Below are positions 8,525-15,859 of a stretch of 39,109 nucleotides of DNA, piece by piece. This DNA is from an uncultured Planctomycetia bacterium. Its GTDB lineage: Bacteria; Planctomycetota; Phycisphaerae; FEN-1346; JAACEH01. The position numbers were made by a program, and so were the translations under genes. Under the pieces are notes generated by a model, which ran no database searches, was not told the DNA's origin, and was given only the letters and a program-made list of their open reading frames with translations. Location: NCBI GenBank assembly GCA_903929765.1, contig CAIYVX010000021.1:1-39109 (forward strand), given 5' to 3'. Position 1 is the first letter of the stretch. Each line of letters opens with the position of its first letter.

Positions 8525-9384
8525 TTGATAAACTCCTCGGGATCGTCTTTCTTGAAGGTCACCAGCGGCAGGTCGGCCTTGGGATCGTAGCCGGCGACGT
8601 AGCCGAACCGCTCGGCGACAACCTTTTTCATTTTGCGGTTGAGTTCCATGAGCGGCAGGTCCATCGGGCAGGCCCGCTCGCAGGCGCCGCAATCGATGCA
8701 ACGGCCGGCCAGGTGGAAGGCCCGGACGATGTTCCAGGCGAAGTTGCCGCGCTGGGTGGAACTGGTATCGATCCATTGCGGCTGATTTTTGTCGGCGATG
8801 CAGCGCTCGCAATAGCAGAGCGGGCAGACGTTGCGACAGGCGTAGCACTTAATGCACTTGTCGAACTCGCGGGCGAAATGGTCCCAGCGGTCATGGCTCG
8901 ATTTGGATTCGACCTGGGCCACGGCGGCGAAACGCTCGGGCGTGAGTTCCTGGTCGTGGAGGTGTGCGGCCGTCGGGAGAAATTCGTCGAGAGTTTGCAG
9001 CCCGTCGGCCACCGTCCAGGCCACGTCCTGCTGCAAACCGTCCAAGTCCGGGCAGTGAATCGCGATCAGGCGGACCCGCGTCGGATCGACCTGCGATTCC
9101 TGCACGAGGCCGACCACAGCCTTGGCCACGGCGTGGCGGGCCACGAGGGCGACGGTCTGGTGGGCGCGGACTTCGGGCCGGGTCAGGTAGTTGGCCAGAT
9201 TGAGGGTGCAGTAACCGTCGAAGATGAGGCGGTCGGCATCGGCCGGCGCGGTGCAGAAGAGCGGGGCGGCGCGGCCGGGAACGGTGCCTTCGGCGAAGCC
9301 GATGACCAGGCTGACCGCGCCGGATTCCAGGGCGTGGCGAGCGAGGTGGCGAAGTTTTTCGAGCTGGCGGCCTTCAGCGGGCAT
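8521..9384 (-). CDS. FlxC-like 4Fe-4S protein
   Basis: The product is 287 aa. The ATG at 9384 overlaps the end of the mvhD-type gene by 11 nt, and GGAG lies 7 nt upstream. Residues of roughly 1-150 form an alpha/beta domain without clear motifs (one Cys in IHCPDLDG near 111). A Cys-dense stretch follows, CIKCYACRNVCPLCYCERC (about 177-195), and then a normal ferredoxin motif CIDCGACERACP (about 229-240). The Cys-dense stretch resembles those of F420- and formate-dehydrogenase beta-type subunits. In position and content it corresponds to FlxC in FlxABCD-HdrABC loci. It probably joins the electron wire between HdrA and the NAD(P)H subunit. The specific role is inferred from its neighbours. Confidence 0.75.
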   Translation of the reverse strand: MPAEGRQLEKLRHLARHALESGAVSLVIGFAEGTVPGRAAPLFCTAPADADRLIFDGYCTLNLANYLTRPEVRAHQTVALVARHAVAKAVVGLVQESQVDPTRVRLIAIHCPDLDGLQQDVAWTVADGLQTLDEFLPTAAHLHDQELTPERFAAVAQVESKSSHDRWDHFAREFDKCIKCYACRNVCPLCYCERCIADKNQPQWIDTSSTQRGNFAWNIVRAFHLAGRCIDCGACERACPMDLPLMELNRKMKKVVAERFGYVAGYDPKADLPLVTFKKDDPEEFIK

Positions 9385-9823
9385 TGCTCTGCTCCCCGGC
9401 CGCAGCCGACATTTTGCGGTAGCTGTCGAATGGTCCGAGCGCCCGGACCTTTGCCGTGACTTCGGTGATGAGGTCGGCGAACTTGCGGCCCTCGGCGGCG
9501 GAAATCCAACTGAAGGTCACGCGGCCGGAGTCGATGCCGACGAAATCAAGGAGTTCGCTGAAGACGGTCCAGCGGCGGCGGGCGTGGAGGTTGCCGCTGG
9601 TGTAGTGGCAGTCGCCGGGATGGCAGCCGGAGACAAGCACGGCGTCGGCCCCGTTCTCGAAGGCCTTGAGGATGAACAGGGCGTCGATGCGGCCGGTGCA
9701 GGGCACGCGGATCAGGCGGACGTTGGCCGGATATTTCATGCGGCTGGTGCCGGCGAGGTCGGCCCCGGCGTAGGTGCACCAGGTGCAGACGAAGGCGGTG
9801 ATGTTCGGCTCGAAATCAGCCAT
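9374..9823 (-). CDS. mvhD: MvhD/FlxD-type hydrogenase iron-sulfur subunit
   Basis: The product is 149 aa, close to the usual MvhD length. The start is the ATG at 9823 (MADFEPNITAFVC), with GAGGGAG just upstream. It overlaps the hdrA stop by 8 nt. The frame is open to 9871, but only over the hdrA tail. The conserved cysteines of the family are all visible: FVCTWCTYAGAD, VPCTGRID and GCHPGDCHY, which together hold a 2Fe-2S cluster. In methanogens and in Flx-Hdr complexes this protein passes electrons from the hydrogenase or NADH module to HdrA. Here no hydrogenase large subunit is encoded nearby, so the electron donor is most likely the NAD(P)H-flavin module encoded downstream. Confidence 0.9.
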   Translation of the reverse strand: MADFEPNITAFVCTWCTYAGADLAGTSRMKYPANVRLIRVPCTGRIDALFILKAFENGADAVLVSGCHPGDCHYTSGNLHARRRWTVFSELLDFVGIDSGRVTFSWISAAEGRKFADLITEVTAKVRALGPFDSYRKMSAAAGEQSNAR

Positions 9824-11969
9824 GTTTCTCCCTCTCCATGCCCGCATCTGTGGGGTGGGAATCGAGGCCACCGCTCTTCACACTTTGCCCGGCGATACAG
9901 CCCGCCGGGCCAAAGTGTGGCACCCCGTCACATTCTCTTCCTTCAATATCATTGAAATCGCCCAAGGCCCGGACTTCGGCGAAAAGCTGGGCGTCGGTGA
10001 ACCCGGCCAGGTCGATGGCCTTGGGGCGGCAGGCCGCCACGCACGTGCCGCAACCGATGCACAGGCCCGCGTTGACCTCGGCTACGCGGCGCAGCAGGAC
10101 GCCCTGGCGATTTTTTAGTTCTTTCGTGCCGATGGCCTTGACCGGGCAGGTTTTGATGCAGGCGGTGCAATAATCGCAGACGCGTTCGTCGACGCGGGCG
10201 ATGATCGGTTCACGGTCGAGGGTGTCGCGGCTGAGGAGGCCGATGACCTTCGAGGCGGCGCCGCCGGCTTGGGCGACGGTCTCGGGAATGTCGCGCGGGC
10301 CCTGGCAGGTTCCGGCGAGAAAAACTCCGGCCGCAGCGGTCTCGACGGGCCGCAATTTCGGATGGGCTTCGGTCAGCCAACCCGACTGGTCATAGGCCAC
10401 GCCGAGCTTCTGGGCCAGGGCCTGAACGCCCGGCTGCGGGACCATGGCCGAGGCCAGGACGACCATGTCCACTTCCAATTCCACCTTCTCGCCGACCAGC
10501 GTGTCGGACCCGAAGAGAACGAGCTTGCCGCCCCGCTCGAAGATGCGGCTGACGCGGCCGCGCAGGTAATCGACGCCGTCTTCCTCGATGGCGCGGCGGA
10601 CGAATTCGTCGTAGTCCTTGCCGCCGGCGCGGATGTCCATGTAGAAAACGTGGGCCGCGCCGTGATGGTTCTTGTGGCGGAAGAGCATGGCGTGTTTGGC
10701 GATGTACATGCAACATATTTTAGAGCAATAGGCGCAACCTTTGGCCGGGTCGCGCGAGCCGACGCAGGCGATGACGGCCAGGCGCTCGACGGGCCGGCCG
10801 TCGCTGGGGCGGCGGATTTCGCCGGAGGTCGGGCCGGAGGCGCTGGCCAGTCGCTCGAACTGGAGGCCGGTGACCACGTCCTTGAAGCGGCCGGCGCCGT
10901 ACTCGGGGATGGCTGCGGCGGGCAGGGTCTGGAAGCCGGTGGCGACGACGATGGCTCCGACCTGAACAGTTTCCAACTCGTCGGCGTCGGCGAAATTGAT
11001 GGCTTTGCCGGGAATCGGGCAGGCAGCCTCGCACTTGCCGCAGACTTTCGATTCGGTGACGGGGATGCCCTTGCGGCGGGCGTCTTTGTGGCGGAGGCAA
11101 TTCTCGGTGTCGATCATCGGCTTGTTGGGCACGGCCTGGGGGAACGGGACGTAAACGGCTGTGCGCAGGCCGAGGCCCTCGTCGAATTCGCTGGGAATTT
11201 TTTTGACCGGGCATTCGTTCCAGCAGGCCCCGCAGCCGGTGCAGCGGTCGAGGCGGACGTAGCGGGCCTTGCGGCGGACGGTGACCTCGAAGTTGCCGAC
11301 GTAGCCGCTCACGGCCTCGACTTCCGCGCAGGTGAGCAGGCGGATGCGCGGGTGCTGGGCGACTTCGACCATCTTGGGGGTGAGGATGCACTGGCTGCAA
11401 TCGAGGGTGGGGAAAGTTTCGGAAAGCTGGCTCATGTGGCCGCCGATGGACGGCGCACGTTCGACCAGGATCACGTCGTGGCCGGCGTCGGCGATGTCGA
11501 GGGCGGCCTGAATTCCGGCGATGCCGCCGCCGATTACGAGGGCACGGTCGGTGATGGGGACGCTGACGGCCTTGAGGGCCTCGTTGTGGCGAACCTTTTC
11601 GACCATGACGCGGAGGAGTTCGATGGCCTTGGCGGTGGCGACGGCGCGGTCTTCGTGGACCCACGAGCAATGCTCGCGGATGTTGGCCATTTCGCAGAGA
11701 TAGGGGTTGAGGCCGGCCCGAGCAGCGGCCTTGCGGAAGGTCGGCTCGTGCATGCGCGGACTGCAGGAAGCCACGACGAGGCCGGTGAGGCGATGTTCGG
11801 CAATGGCCTGGATGATCATCTGCTGGCCGGGGTCGCTGCACATGTATTTGTAATCGACGGCGTGGGCAACGCCGGGCATCCGCCGCGCGGCTTCGGCCAC
11901 GGCGGGGCAATCGACGGTGCGGCCGATATTCTCGCCGCACCAACAGACAAAGACGCCGATTCGAGACAT
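9816..11969 (-). CDS. hdrA: Heterodisulfide reductase subunit A-like flavoprotein
   Basis: The product is 717 aa. HdrA is the flavin-bifurcating core of Hdr complexes. The N-terminal domain carries VCWCGENIG (Cys9, Cys11) and further cysteines (Cys44, Cys69). The FAD fold starts VIGGGIAGIQAAL (about 145). Cysteine clusters follow at CSQC (191-194), CTGCGACWNECP (243-254), CGKCEAACP (310-318) and CAYCSKICC (412-420). Two more ferredoxin motifs lie near the end, CDYCTACIKTCP (598-609) and CIGCGTCVAACRP (637-649). The normal family end is near residue 671. The last ~46 residues are odd: they are encoded by a palindromic repeat (9879-9919) and have no Hdr-like features. The first gene of a seven-gene operon; HdrB and HdrC are absent. 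The start has GGAGG about 12 nt upstream. Confidence 0.92.
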   Translation of the reverse strand: MSRIGVFVCWCGENIGRTVDCPAVAEAARRMPGVAHAVDYKYMCSDPGQQMIIQAIAEHRLTGLVVASCSPRMHEPTFRKAAARAGLNPYLCEMANIREHCSWVHEDRAVATAKAIELLRVMVEKVRHNEALKAVSVPITDRALVIGGGIAGIQAALDIADAGHDVILVERAPSIGGHMSQLSETFPTLDCSQCILTPKMVEVAQHPRIRLLTCAEVEAVSGYVGNFEVTVRRKARYVRLDRCTGCGACWNECPVKKIPSEFDEGLGLRTAVYVPFPQAVPNKPMIDTENCLRHKDARRKGIPVTESKVCGKCEAACPIPGKAINFADADELETVQVGAIVVATGFQTLPAAAIPEYGAGRFKDVVTGLQFERLASASGPTSGEIRRPSDGRPVERLAVIACVGSRDPAKGCAYCSKICCMYIAKHAMLFRHKNHHGAAHVFYMDIRAGGKDYDEFVRRAIEEDGVDYLRGRVSRIFERGGKLVLFGSDTLVGEKVELEVDMVVLASAMVPQPGVQALAQKLGVAYDQSGWLTEAHPKLRPVETAAAGVFLAGTCQGPRDIPETVAQAGGAASKVIGLLSRDTLDREPIIARVDERVCDYCTACIKTCPVKAIGTKELKNRQGVLLRRVAEVNAGLCIGCGTCVAACRPKAIDLAGFTDAQLFAEVRALGDFNDIEGRECDGVPHFGPAGCIAGQSVKSGGLDSHPTDAGMEREKHG
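9879..9919. repeat. Family G hairpin inside the hdrA reading frame
   Basis: CACACTTTG (9879-9887) pairs with CAAAGTGTG (9911-9919), and inside it CCCGGCG (9888-9894) pairs with CGCCGGG (9903-9909). The same layout is found between genes at 24139-24177, in the opposite orientation, including the GTGCC flank outside the stem. Here it is translated as part of the HdrA C-terminal tail. Confidence 0.85.
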
Positions 11970-12061
11970 AGGCGGAAGCGTCCTCCGGTTGCATCACCCC
12001 CAGTTGATTATAGGCCGCCCGGCAAGGGAGGAAAGTAACGGCGGTCACAAAGGAGAGGCTA

Positions 12062-12087
12062 AAGGCTTAAGACTTAAGGCTTAAGGA
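12062..12087. repeat. Family D CTTAAG repeat upstream of hdrA
   Basis: A short tandem of GGCTTAA-like heptamers followed by an AAGCAACAACAGCAAC linker. It lies in the 228-nt gap between the pdhC stop and the hdrA start, which also holds a GCTGCAAGCAGCC-type small palindrome near 12149-12160. I could not pick a convincing promoter for the hdrA operon in this gap. Confidence 0.65.
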
Positions 12088-12197
12088 AAAGCAACAACAG
12101 CAACAAAACGGCAACACCAAGCGGAAAACGGCATTTATTACCGCGTGGCTGCAAGCAGCCACCCTACATGGCGGCCAAGGCACCCCATTGGAGTTCT

Positions 12198-13577
12198 CTA
12201 TTTTTCGAGTTCGGCCGGCTGCTCCAGGAGGTCGCGGAGGCGTTCGAGGAACTTGGCCCCGACGGCGCCGTCGAGCAGGCGGTGATCGGCGGCCAGGGTC
12301 AGCGTGGTCATTTTGCGGAGGTGGATGCCGCCCTGGCGGACGACGACGCGGTCCTCAATGATGCCGACGCCGAGAATGCAGCTTTCGCCGGGATTGACGA
12401 TCGGCACGAAATGCTTCACGCCGAACATGCCGAGGTTGGAGACGGTCATGCAGCCGCCGTCGTACTCGTCAGGGAGGAGTTTCTTGCCGCGCGCTTTTTC
12501 GGTGAGCTGGCGCGACTCGACGGCGACTTGGCGCAAGGTTTTGCGCTCGATGTTCTTCACGACCGGGACGATCAGGCCGGGATCGAGGGCGATGGCGAAA
12601 CCGACGTTGGCCTCGCCGCGATAAATGATGCCGTCGCCGTCCCACTTCGAGTTGGCGTCGGGGAACTCGGCCAAGGCCCGGCCGCAGGCGACCATGATGT
12701 AATCGTTGATCGAAACCTTCTCGCTGGTCTTGGCGTTGAGACGCTTGCGGGCCTCCATCAGTTCCGAGAGGTCGGCGTCCATGTGGAGATAATAGCAGGG
12801 AATTTCGCGCTTCGACTGGGCCATGCGTTCGGCGATGATGCGGCGCATGGGCGTGAGCTTGACGCGGCCGGCCTTCAGGACGCGGGCCGGCGCGGCGGGC
12901 GAAACGGTGATCGGCTTGGCGGCGAGAACGTCGTCCTTGGTGACTTTCTTGCCTTCGGCAATTAGAGCGAGAACGTCCACATTTCGTTCGCAGGCGAGCT
13001 TGCGCGCCAGCGGCGTGACCTGGGCCGCCTCGACCTTGGACAGGTAGCCGGACACGTCGGCCTCGACGATGCGACCGTTGGGGCCGGAGCCGCGCAGGGC
13101 CAGGAGCGGGACGTGAGAGTCGGCGGCGAGTTTGCGGGCGCGCGGGGAGACGAAAATCTTGCCGGCGGGCGCAACGATGATCTCTTCGGCCACGGGCGTC
13201 GGTTTGGGCGCTGGGGCCGGTGCGGTCGGCGGAGCAACGGCGGCTGGTTTCGGCGCGGGAGCTTGGGCCACAGGTTGCGGCGCAGGAGCCGCTGTCGCGG
13301 CCTTGGCCTCCGCCAGGACTTCCGGCGGAACCCGTTCGCCGGGGTCGCCGAGGACGGCGATCAGCGAATCAATGGGCAACTCGACACCGGCCGGGGCCAC
13401 GATCTTCAGCAGCGTGCCGCGCTGGTAGGATTCAAATTCGATGGTGGCTTTGTCGGTGGTGATGTCGCAGAGGACATCGCCCTTTTCGACCTTCTCGCCT
13501 TCTTTTTTACGCCAGGCTTCGATAGTGGCCGTCTCGACCGTCTGGCCGAGCTTGGGCAGGAGAACTTTTTGGATCAT
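12198..13577 (-). CDS. pdhC: Dihydrolipoamide acyltransferase, E2 of a 2-oxoacid dehydrogenase
   Basis: The product is 459 aa. The order is one lipoyl domain (about 1-78, lipoylated Lys43 in TDKATIEF), an Ala/Pro-rich linker (about 90-135), a peripheral-subunit-binding domain (about 143-180, VSPRARKLAADSHVPL with GSGPNGRI), a second, degenerate one (about 187-221, VTPLARKLACERNVDV but without the GTGxxGRI turn), and the catalytic acyltransferase domain from about 238, ending with the active-site DHRLLDG (His432). It transfers the acetyl group from lipoyl to CoA. AAGGA lies 7 nt before the ATG. It follows E1-alpha and E1-beta on the same strand. No E3 (lipoamide dehydrogenase) is in the window. 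An acetoin dehydrogenase is the main alternative. Confidence 0.9.
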   Translation of the reverse strand: MIQKVLLPKLGQTVETATIEAWRKKEGEKVEKGDVLCDITTDKATIEFESYQRGTLLKIVAPAGVELPIDSLIAVLGDPGERVPPEVLAEAKAATAAPAPQPVAQAPAPKPAAVAPPTAPAPAPKPTPVAEEIIVAPAGKIFVSPRARKLAADSHVPLLALRGSGPNGRIVEADVSGYLSKVEAAQVTPLARKLACERNVDVLALIAEGKKVTKDDVLAAKPITVSPAAPARVLKAGRVKLTPMRRIIAERMAQSKREIPCYYLHMDADLSELMEARKRLNAKTSEKVSINDYIMVACGRALAEFPDANSKWDGDGIIYRGEANVGFAIALDPGLIVPVVKNIERKTLRQVAVESRQLTEKARGKKLLPDEYDGGCMTVSNLGMFGVKHFVPIVNPGESCILGVGIIEDRVVVRQGGIHLRKMTTLTLAADHRLLDGAVGAKFLERLRDLLEQPAELEK

Positions 13578-13594
13578 TTTTACGTCCTTGAAAA

Positions 13595-13670
13595 AGGCTT
13601 AAGACTTAAGACCTAAGGCTTAAGGAACGGCAACAACAAAAACAGCGTCCCCCAGCAGTGCTGGGGGCTT
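13595..13670. repeat. Repeat mosaic D + E between E1-beta and E2
   Basis: A GGCTTAAGACTTAAG tandem (13595-13626) is joined through a GGAACGGCAACAAC linker to a hairpin CCCCCAGCA (13649-13657) / TGCTGGGGG (13659-13667). It fills most of the gap between two genes whose products belong to one enzyme complex. Confidence 0.75.
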
Positions 13671-13686
13671 AATAAGAAAAAACAAC

Positions 13687-14667
13687 TTACGCTTTACCCA
13701 GGACGACCTTGGCGGCGGCGATGATCTTTGCGGTGGTCGGGATGCACTCGTCTTCGAGCGTCGGGCTCATGGGCACCGGCGTGTCGGCGGCGCAGACCCG
13801 GACGACCGGGGCGTCGAGATAATCGAAAGCGTGTTCGGTGATCCGCTGGGCGATCTCGCAGACGAAGTTGGCGTTTTGCGGCGCTTCGCTGGTGAGGACG
13901 ACGCGGCCGGTCTTCTTGACACTCTCCAGAATGCACTTGGTGTCAAGCGGCTGGAGACAGCGCAGGTCGATGACCTCGGCGTCGATGCCCTGCTCGGCCA
14001 GCTTCTTGGCGGCCTCTTCGCAGCGGAGGGCCATGCGGCTATAGCCGATGATGGTCACGTCCTTGCCGGTGCGGCGCACGGCGGCCTGGCCGAGCGGGAT
14101 GGTGTATTCCTCGTCGGGGACTTCGCCCTTTTCGCCGTAGAGCATTTTGTGCTCGACGAAGAGGACGGGATTGTCGTCGCGGATACAGGTCTTGAGGAGG
14201 CCCTTGGCATCGTAGGGCGTCGAGGGCATGACGACGAAGACGCCGGGGGCGTGGCAGAACCAGGCTTCGAGGCTCTGGGAGTGCTGGGCGGCGATGCAGC
14301 GACCGGCCCCGCCCTCGGTGCGGAGGACCATGGGCACAGTGGTCTTGCCGCCGAACATGTAGCGGTTCTTGCCGCCCTGGTTGACGAACTGGTCCATGGC
14401 AATGGTCATGAAATCGAAATACATGATTTCGGCGACGGGCCGCATGCCGGCCATGGCGGCGCCGACGGCGGCGCCAGCGATGGCGGCTTCGCTGATCGCG
14501 GTGTCGCGGATACGTTCCTCGCCGAACTCCTCCAGGAGGCCCTTGGTGGCGCTGTAGGCGCCGCCGTAAACGGCCACGTCCTCGCCCATGACGAAGACCC
14601 TCGGATCGCGGCGCATCTCTTCGGCAATCGCATCGCGGATAGCTTCACGGTAAAACTTCACGGACAT
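13687..14667 (-). CDS. pdhB: 2-oxoacid dehydrogenase E1 beta subunit
   Basis: The product is 326 aa, the standard length for E1-beta (transketolase-type pyrimidine-binding plus C-terminal domain). It starts MSVKFYREAIRDAIAEEMRRDPRVFVMGEDV, and the MGEDV motif is typical. The subunit helps bind the thiamine diphosphate ring together with E1-alpha and forms an alpha2-beta2 heterotetramer. The block RVVLTSEAPQNANFVCEIAQRI and the end near SPTLED fit both pyruvate and acetoin dehydrogenases. GGAG lies 8 nt before the ATG. A 120-nt gap with a family A hairpin separates it from E1-alpha. There is no sign of damage. Confidence 0.92.
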   Translation of the reverse strand: MSVKFYREAIRDAIAEEMRRDPRVFVMGEDVAVYGGAYSATKGLLEEFGEERIRDTAISEAAIAGAAVGAAMAGMRPVAEIMYFDFMTIAMDQFVNQGGKNRYMFGGKTTVPMVLRTEGGAGRCIAAQHSQSLEAWFCHAPGVFVVMPSTPYDAKGLLKTCIRDDNPVLFVEHKMLYGEKGEVPDEEYTIPLGQAAVRRTGKDVTIIGYSRMALRCEEAAKKLAEQGIDAEVIDLRCLQPLDTKCILESVKKTGRVVLTSEAPQNANFVCEIAQRITEHAFDYLDAPVVRVCAADTPVPMSPTLEDECIPTTAKIIAAAKVVLGKA

Positions 14668-14721
14668 TTTGGTATCTCCAATTTACAAAAACTTTATCTT
14701 TTGACGGAAGGGCGATAGCCT

Positions 14722-14782
14722 CAACCCCTCACCCGGCCGCTTCGCGGCCACCCTCTCCCAAGGGAGAGGGGTGAAACAGAAA
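14722..14782. repeat. Family A element between E1-alpha and E1-beta
   Basis: GGCCGCTTCGCGGCC (14735-14749) is followed by CCCTCTCCC (14751-14759) / GGGAGAGGG (14762-14770) and a GTGAAACAGAAAC linker. It has the longer, two-stem form of family A also seen at 17174. Confidence 0.78.
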
Positions 14783-14787
14783 CCCGA

Positions 14788-15816
14788 TTACGCCAGTTTT
14801 TCCAGCCCGTACTTGCCCTGCCGCCAGCCGGCGTAGACATCGTCGAAAAGGGCCTCCGGGGCCGGATAGGGGCTTTCGTTGAGGGCGAAGTTTTCGGCCG
14901 CAACCATCTCGGCGTCCACCTCGGCCTGGACGGCGTCGAGTTCCTTCTCGGTCATCACTTTCTTTTCGGCCAGGAGTTGGCGGAAGATTTTGATCGGATC
15001 GCGTTCCTGCCAGTACTTCTCCTCCTCTTTGGTGCGATAGACGCGGGGATCGCTGGAAGAGTGGCCGCGATAACGGTAGGTCTTGGCTTCGACCAGCGTC
15101 GGGCCTTTGCCGGCGCGGGCCTTCTCGACCGCCTCGGCCACCGTGGCCTGAACGTCGAGGACGTGCTGGCCATCGACGATCACGCCGTCCATGTCATAGG
15201 CCGAGGCGCGGTCGGCGATGTTCTCGACCGTGCAGCAGCGTTTGACGGCGACGCTCATGCCGTAGAGGTTGTTTTCGCAGATGTAAACGATGGGCAGCTT
15301 CCAGACGCCGGCCATGTTGAGCGACTCGTGGAAGGTGCCGTTGTTGGAGGCCCCGTCGCCGAAGAAACAGAGGACGACCTGGCCCTCTTTCTTCATCTTG
15401 CAGGCCAGGGCGGCGCCGGTGCCGACGGGAATGTTCCCGGCGACGATGCCGGTGGCCCCGAGGTTGCCGGCGTGGACGTCGGCGATGTGCATCGATCCGC
15501 CGCGCCCGCGGCAATAACCCGTTTCCTTGCCGCAGAGTTCGGCGAGCATGAGCTTCAACACGCCGCCGCGGGCGACGCAGTGGCCGTGACCGCGATGGGT
15601 GCTGGTGATCAGATCCTTTTTGCCGATGGCGGCCATGGCCCCGACGGCCACGGCTTCCTCGCCGGCGTAAACGTGACTGGCGCCTTTCAGGACCGCGCGG
15701 GCCAACAACTCGAACACCTTGTCCTCGAAAGCCCGGATGCTCATCATCTGCTTGAGGAGGAGGGCCATTTCCTCCTTGGGGCCGGTTTTTCCGACCGCCG
15801 CCTTCAACATAGCCAT
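14788..15816 (-). CDS. pdhA: Pyruvate/acetoin dehydrogenase E1 alpha subunit
   Basis: The product is 342 aa. It decarboxylates the 2-oxoacid with thiamine diphosphate and passes the acyl group to the E2 lipoyl arm. The cofactor motif is GDGASNNGTFHESLN (about 153-167), which binds Mg2+ and the diphosphate. The conserved THRGHGHC (about 73-80) and GRGGSMHIAD (about 104-113) blocks are present. The latter, and the HVYAGEEAVAVG block, are also strong in acetoin dehydrogenase AcoA, so pyruvate or acetoin cannot be told apart by eye. The phosphorylation-loop region YRYRGHSSSDP is intact. AAGGAG lies 9 nt before the ATG at 15816. It heads the E1-alpha, E1-beta, E2 gene set and follows nnrD closely. 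Confidence 0.9.
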   Translation of the reverse strand: MAMLKAAVGKTGPKEEMALLLKQMMSIRAFEDKVFELLARAVLKGASHVYAGEEAVAVGAMAAIGKKDLITSTHRGHGHCVARGGVLKLMLAELCGKETGYCRGRGGSMHIADVHAGNLGATGIVAGNIPVGTGAALACKMKKEGQVVLCFFGDGASNNGTFHESLNMAGVWKLPIVYICENNLYGMSVAVKRCCTVENIADRASAYDMDGVIVDGQHVLDVQATVAEAVEKARAGKGPTLVEAKTYRYRGHSSSDPRVYRTKEEEKYWQERDPIKIFRQLLAEKKVMTEKELDAVQAEVDAEMVAAENFALNESPYPAPEALFDDVYAGWRQGKYGLEKLA

Positions 15817-15859
15817 GTGCGACGACTCCTTCCATCCCGAAGCCGGGAAAAATAAACCG

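Noticed and set aside
9816-9956. Frameshift at the end of hdrA
   Set aside because: The frame continues cleanly to a stop that overlaps the next start by 8 nt, and the extra codons match a known repeat, so insertion explains it better.
10269-12038. 589-codon open frame on the plus strand
   Set aside because: It is the mirror of hdrA, Asp/Gly/Ala-rich with no recognisable motif and no start signal.
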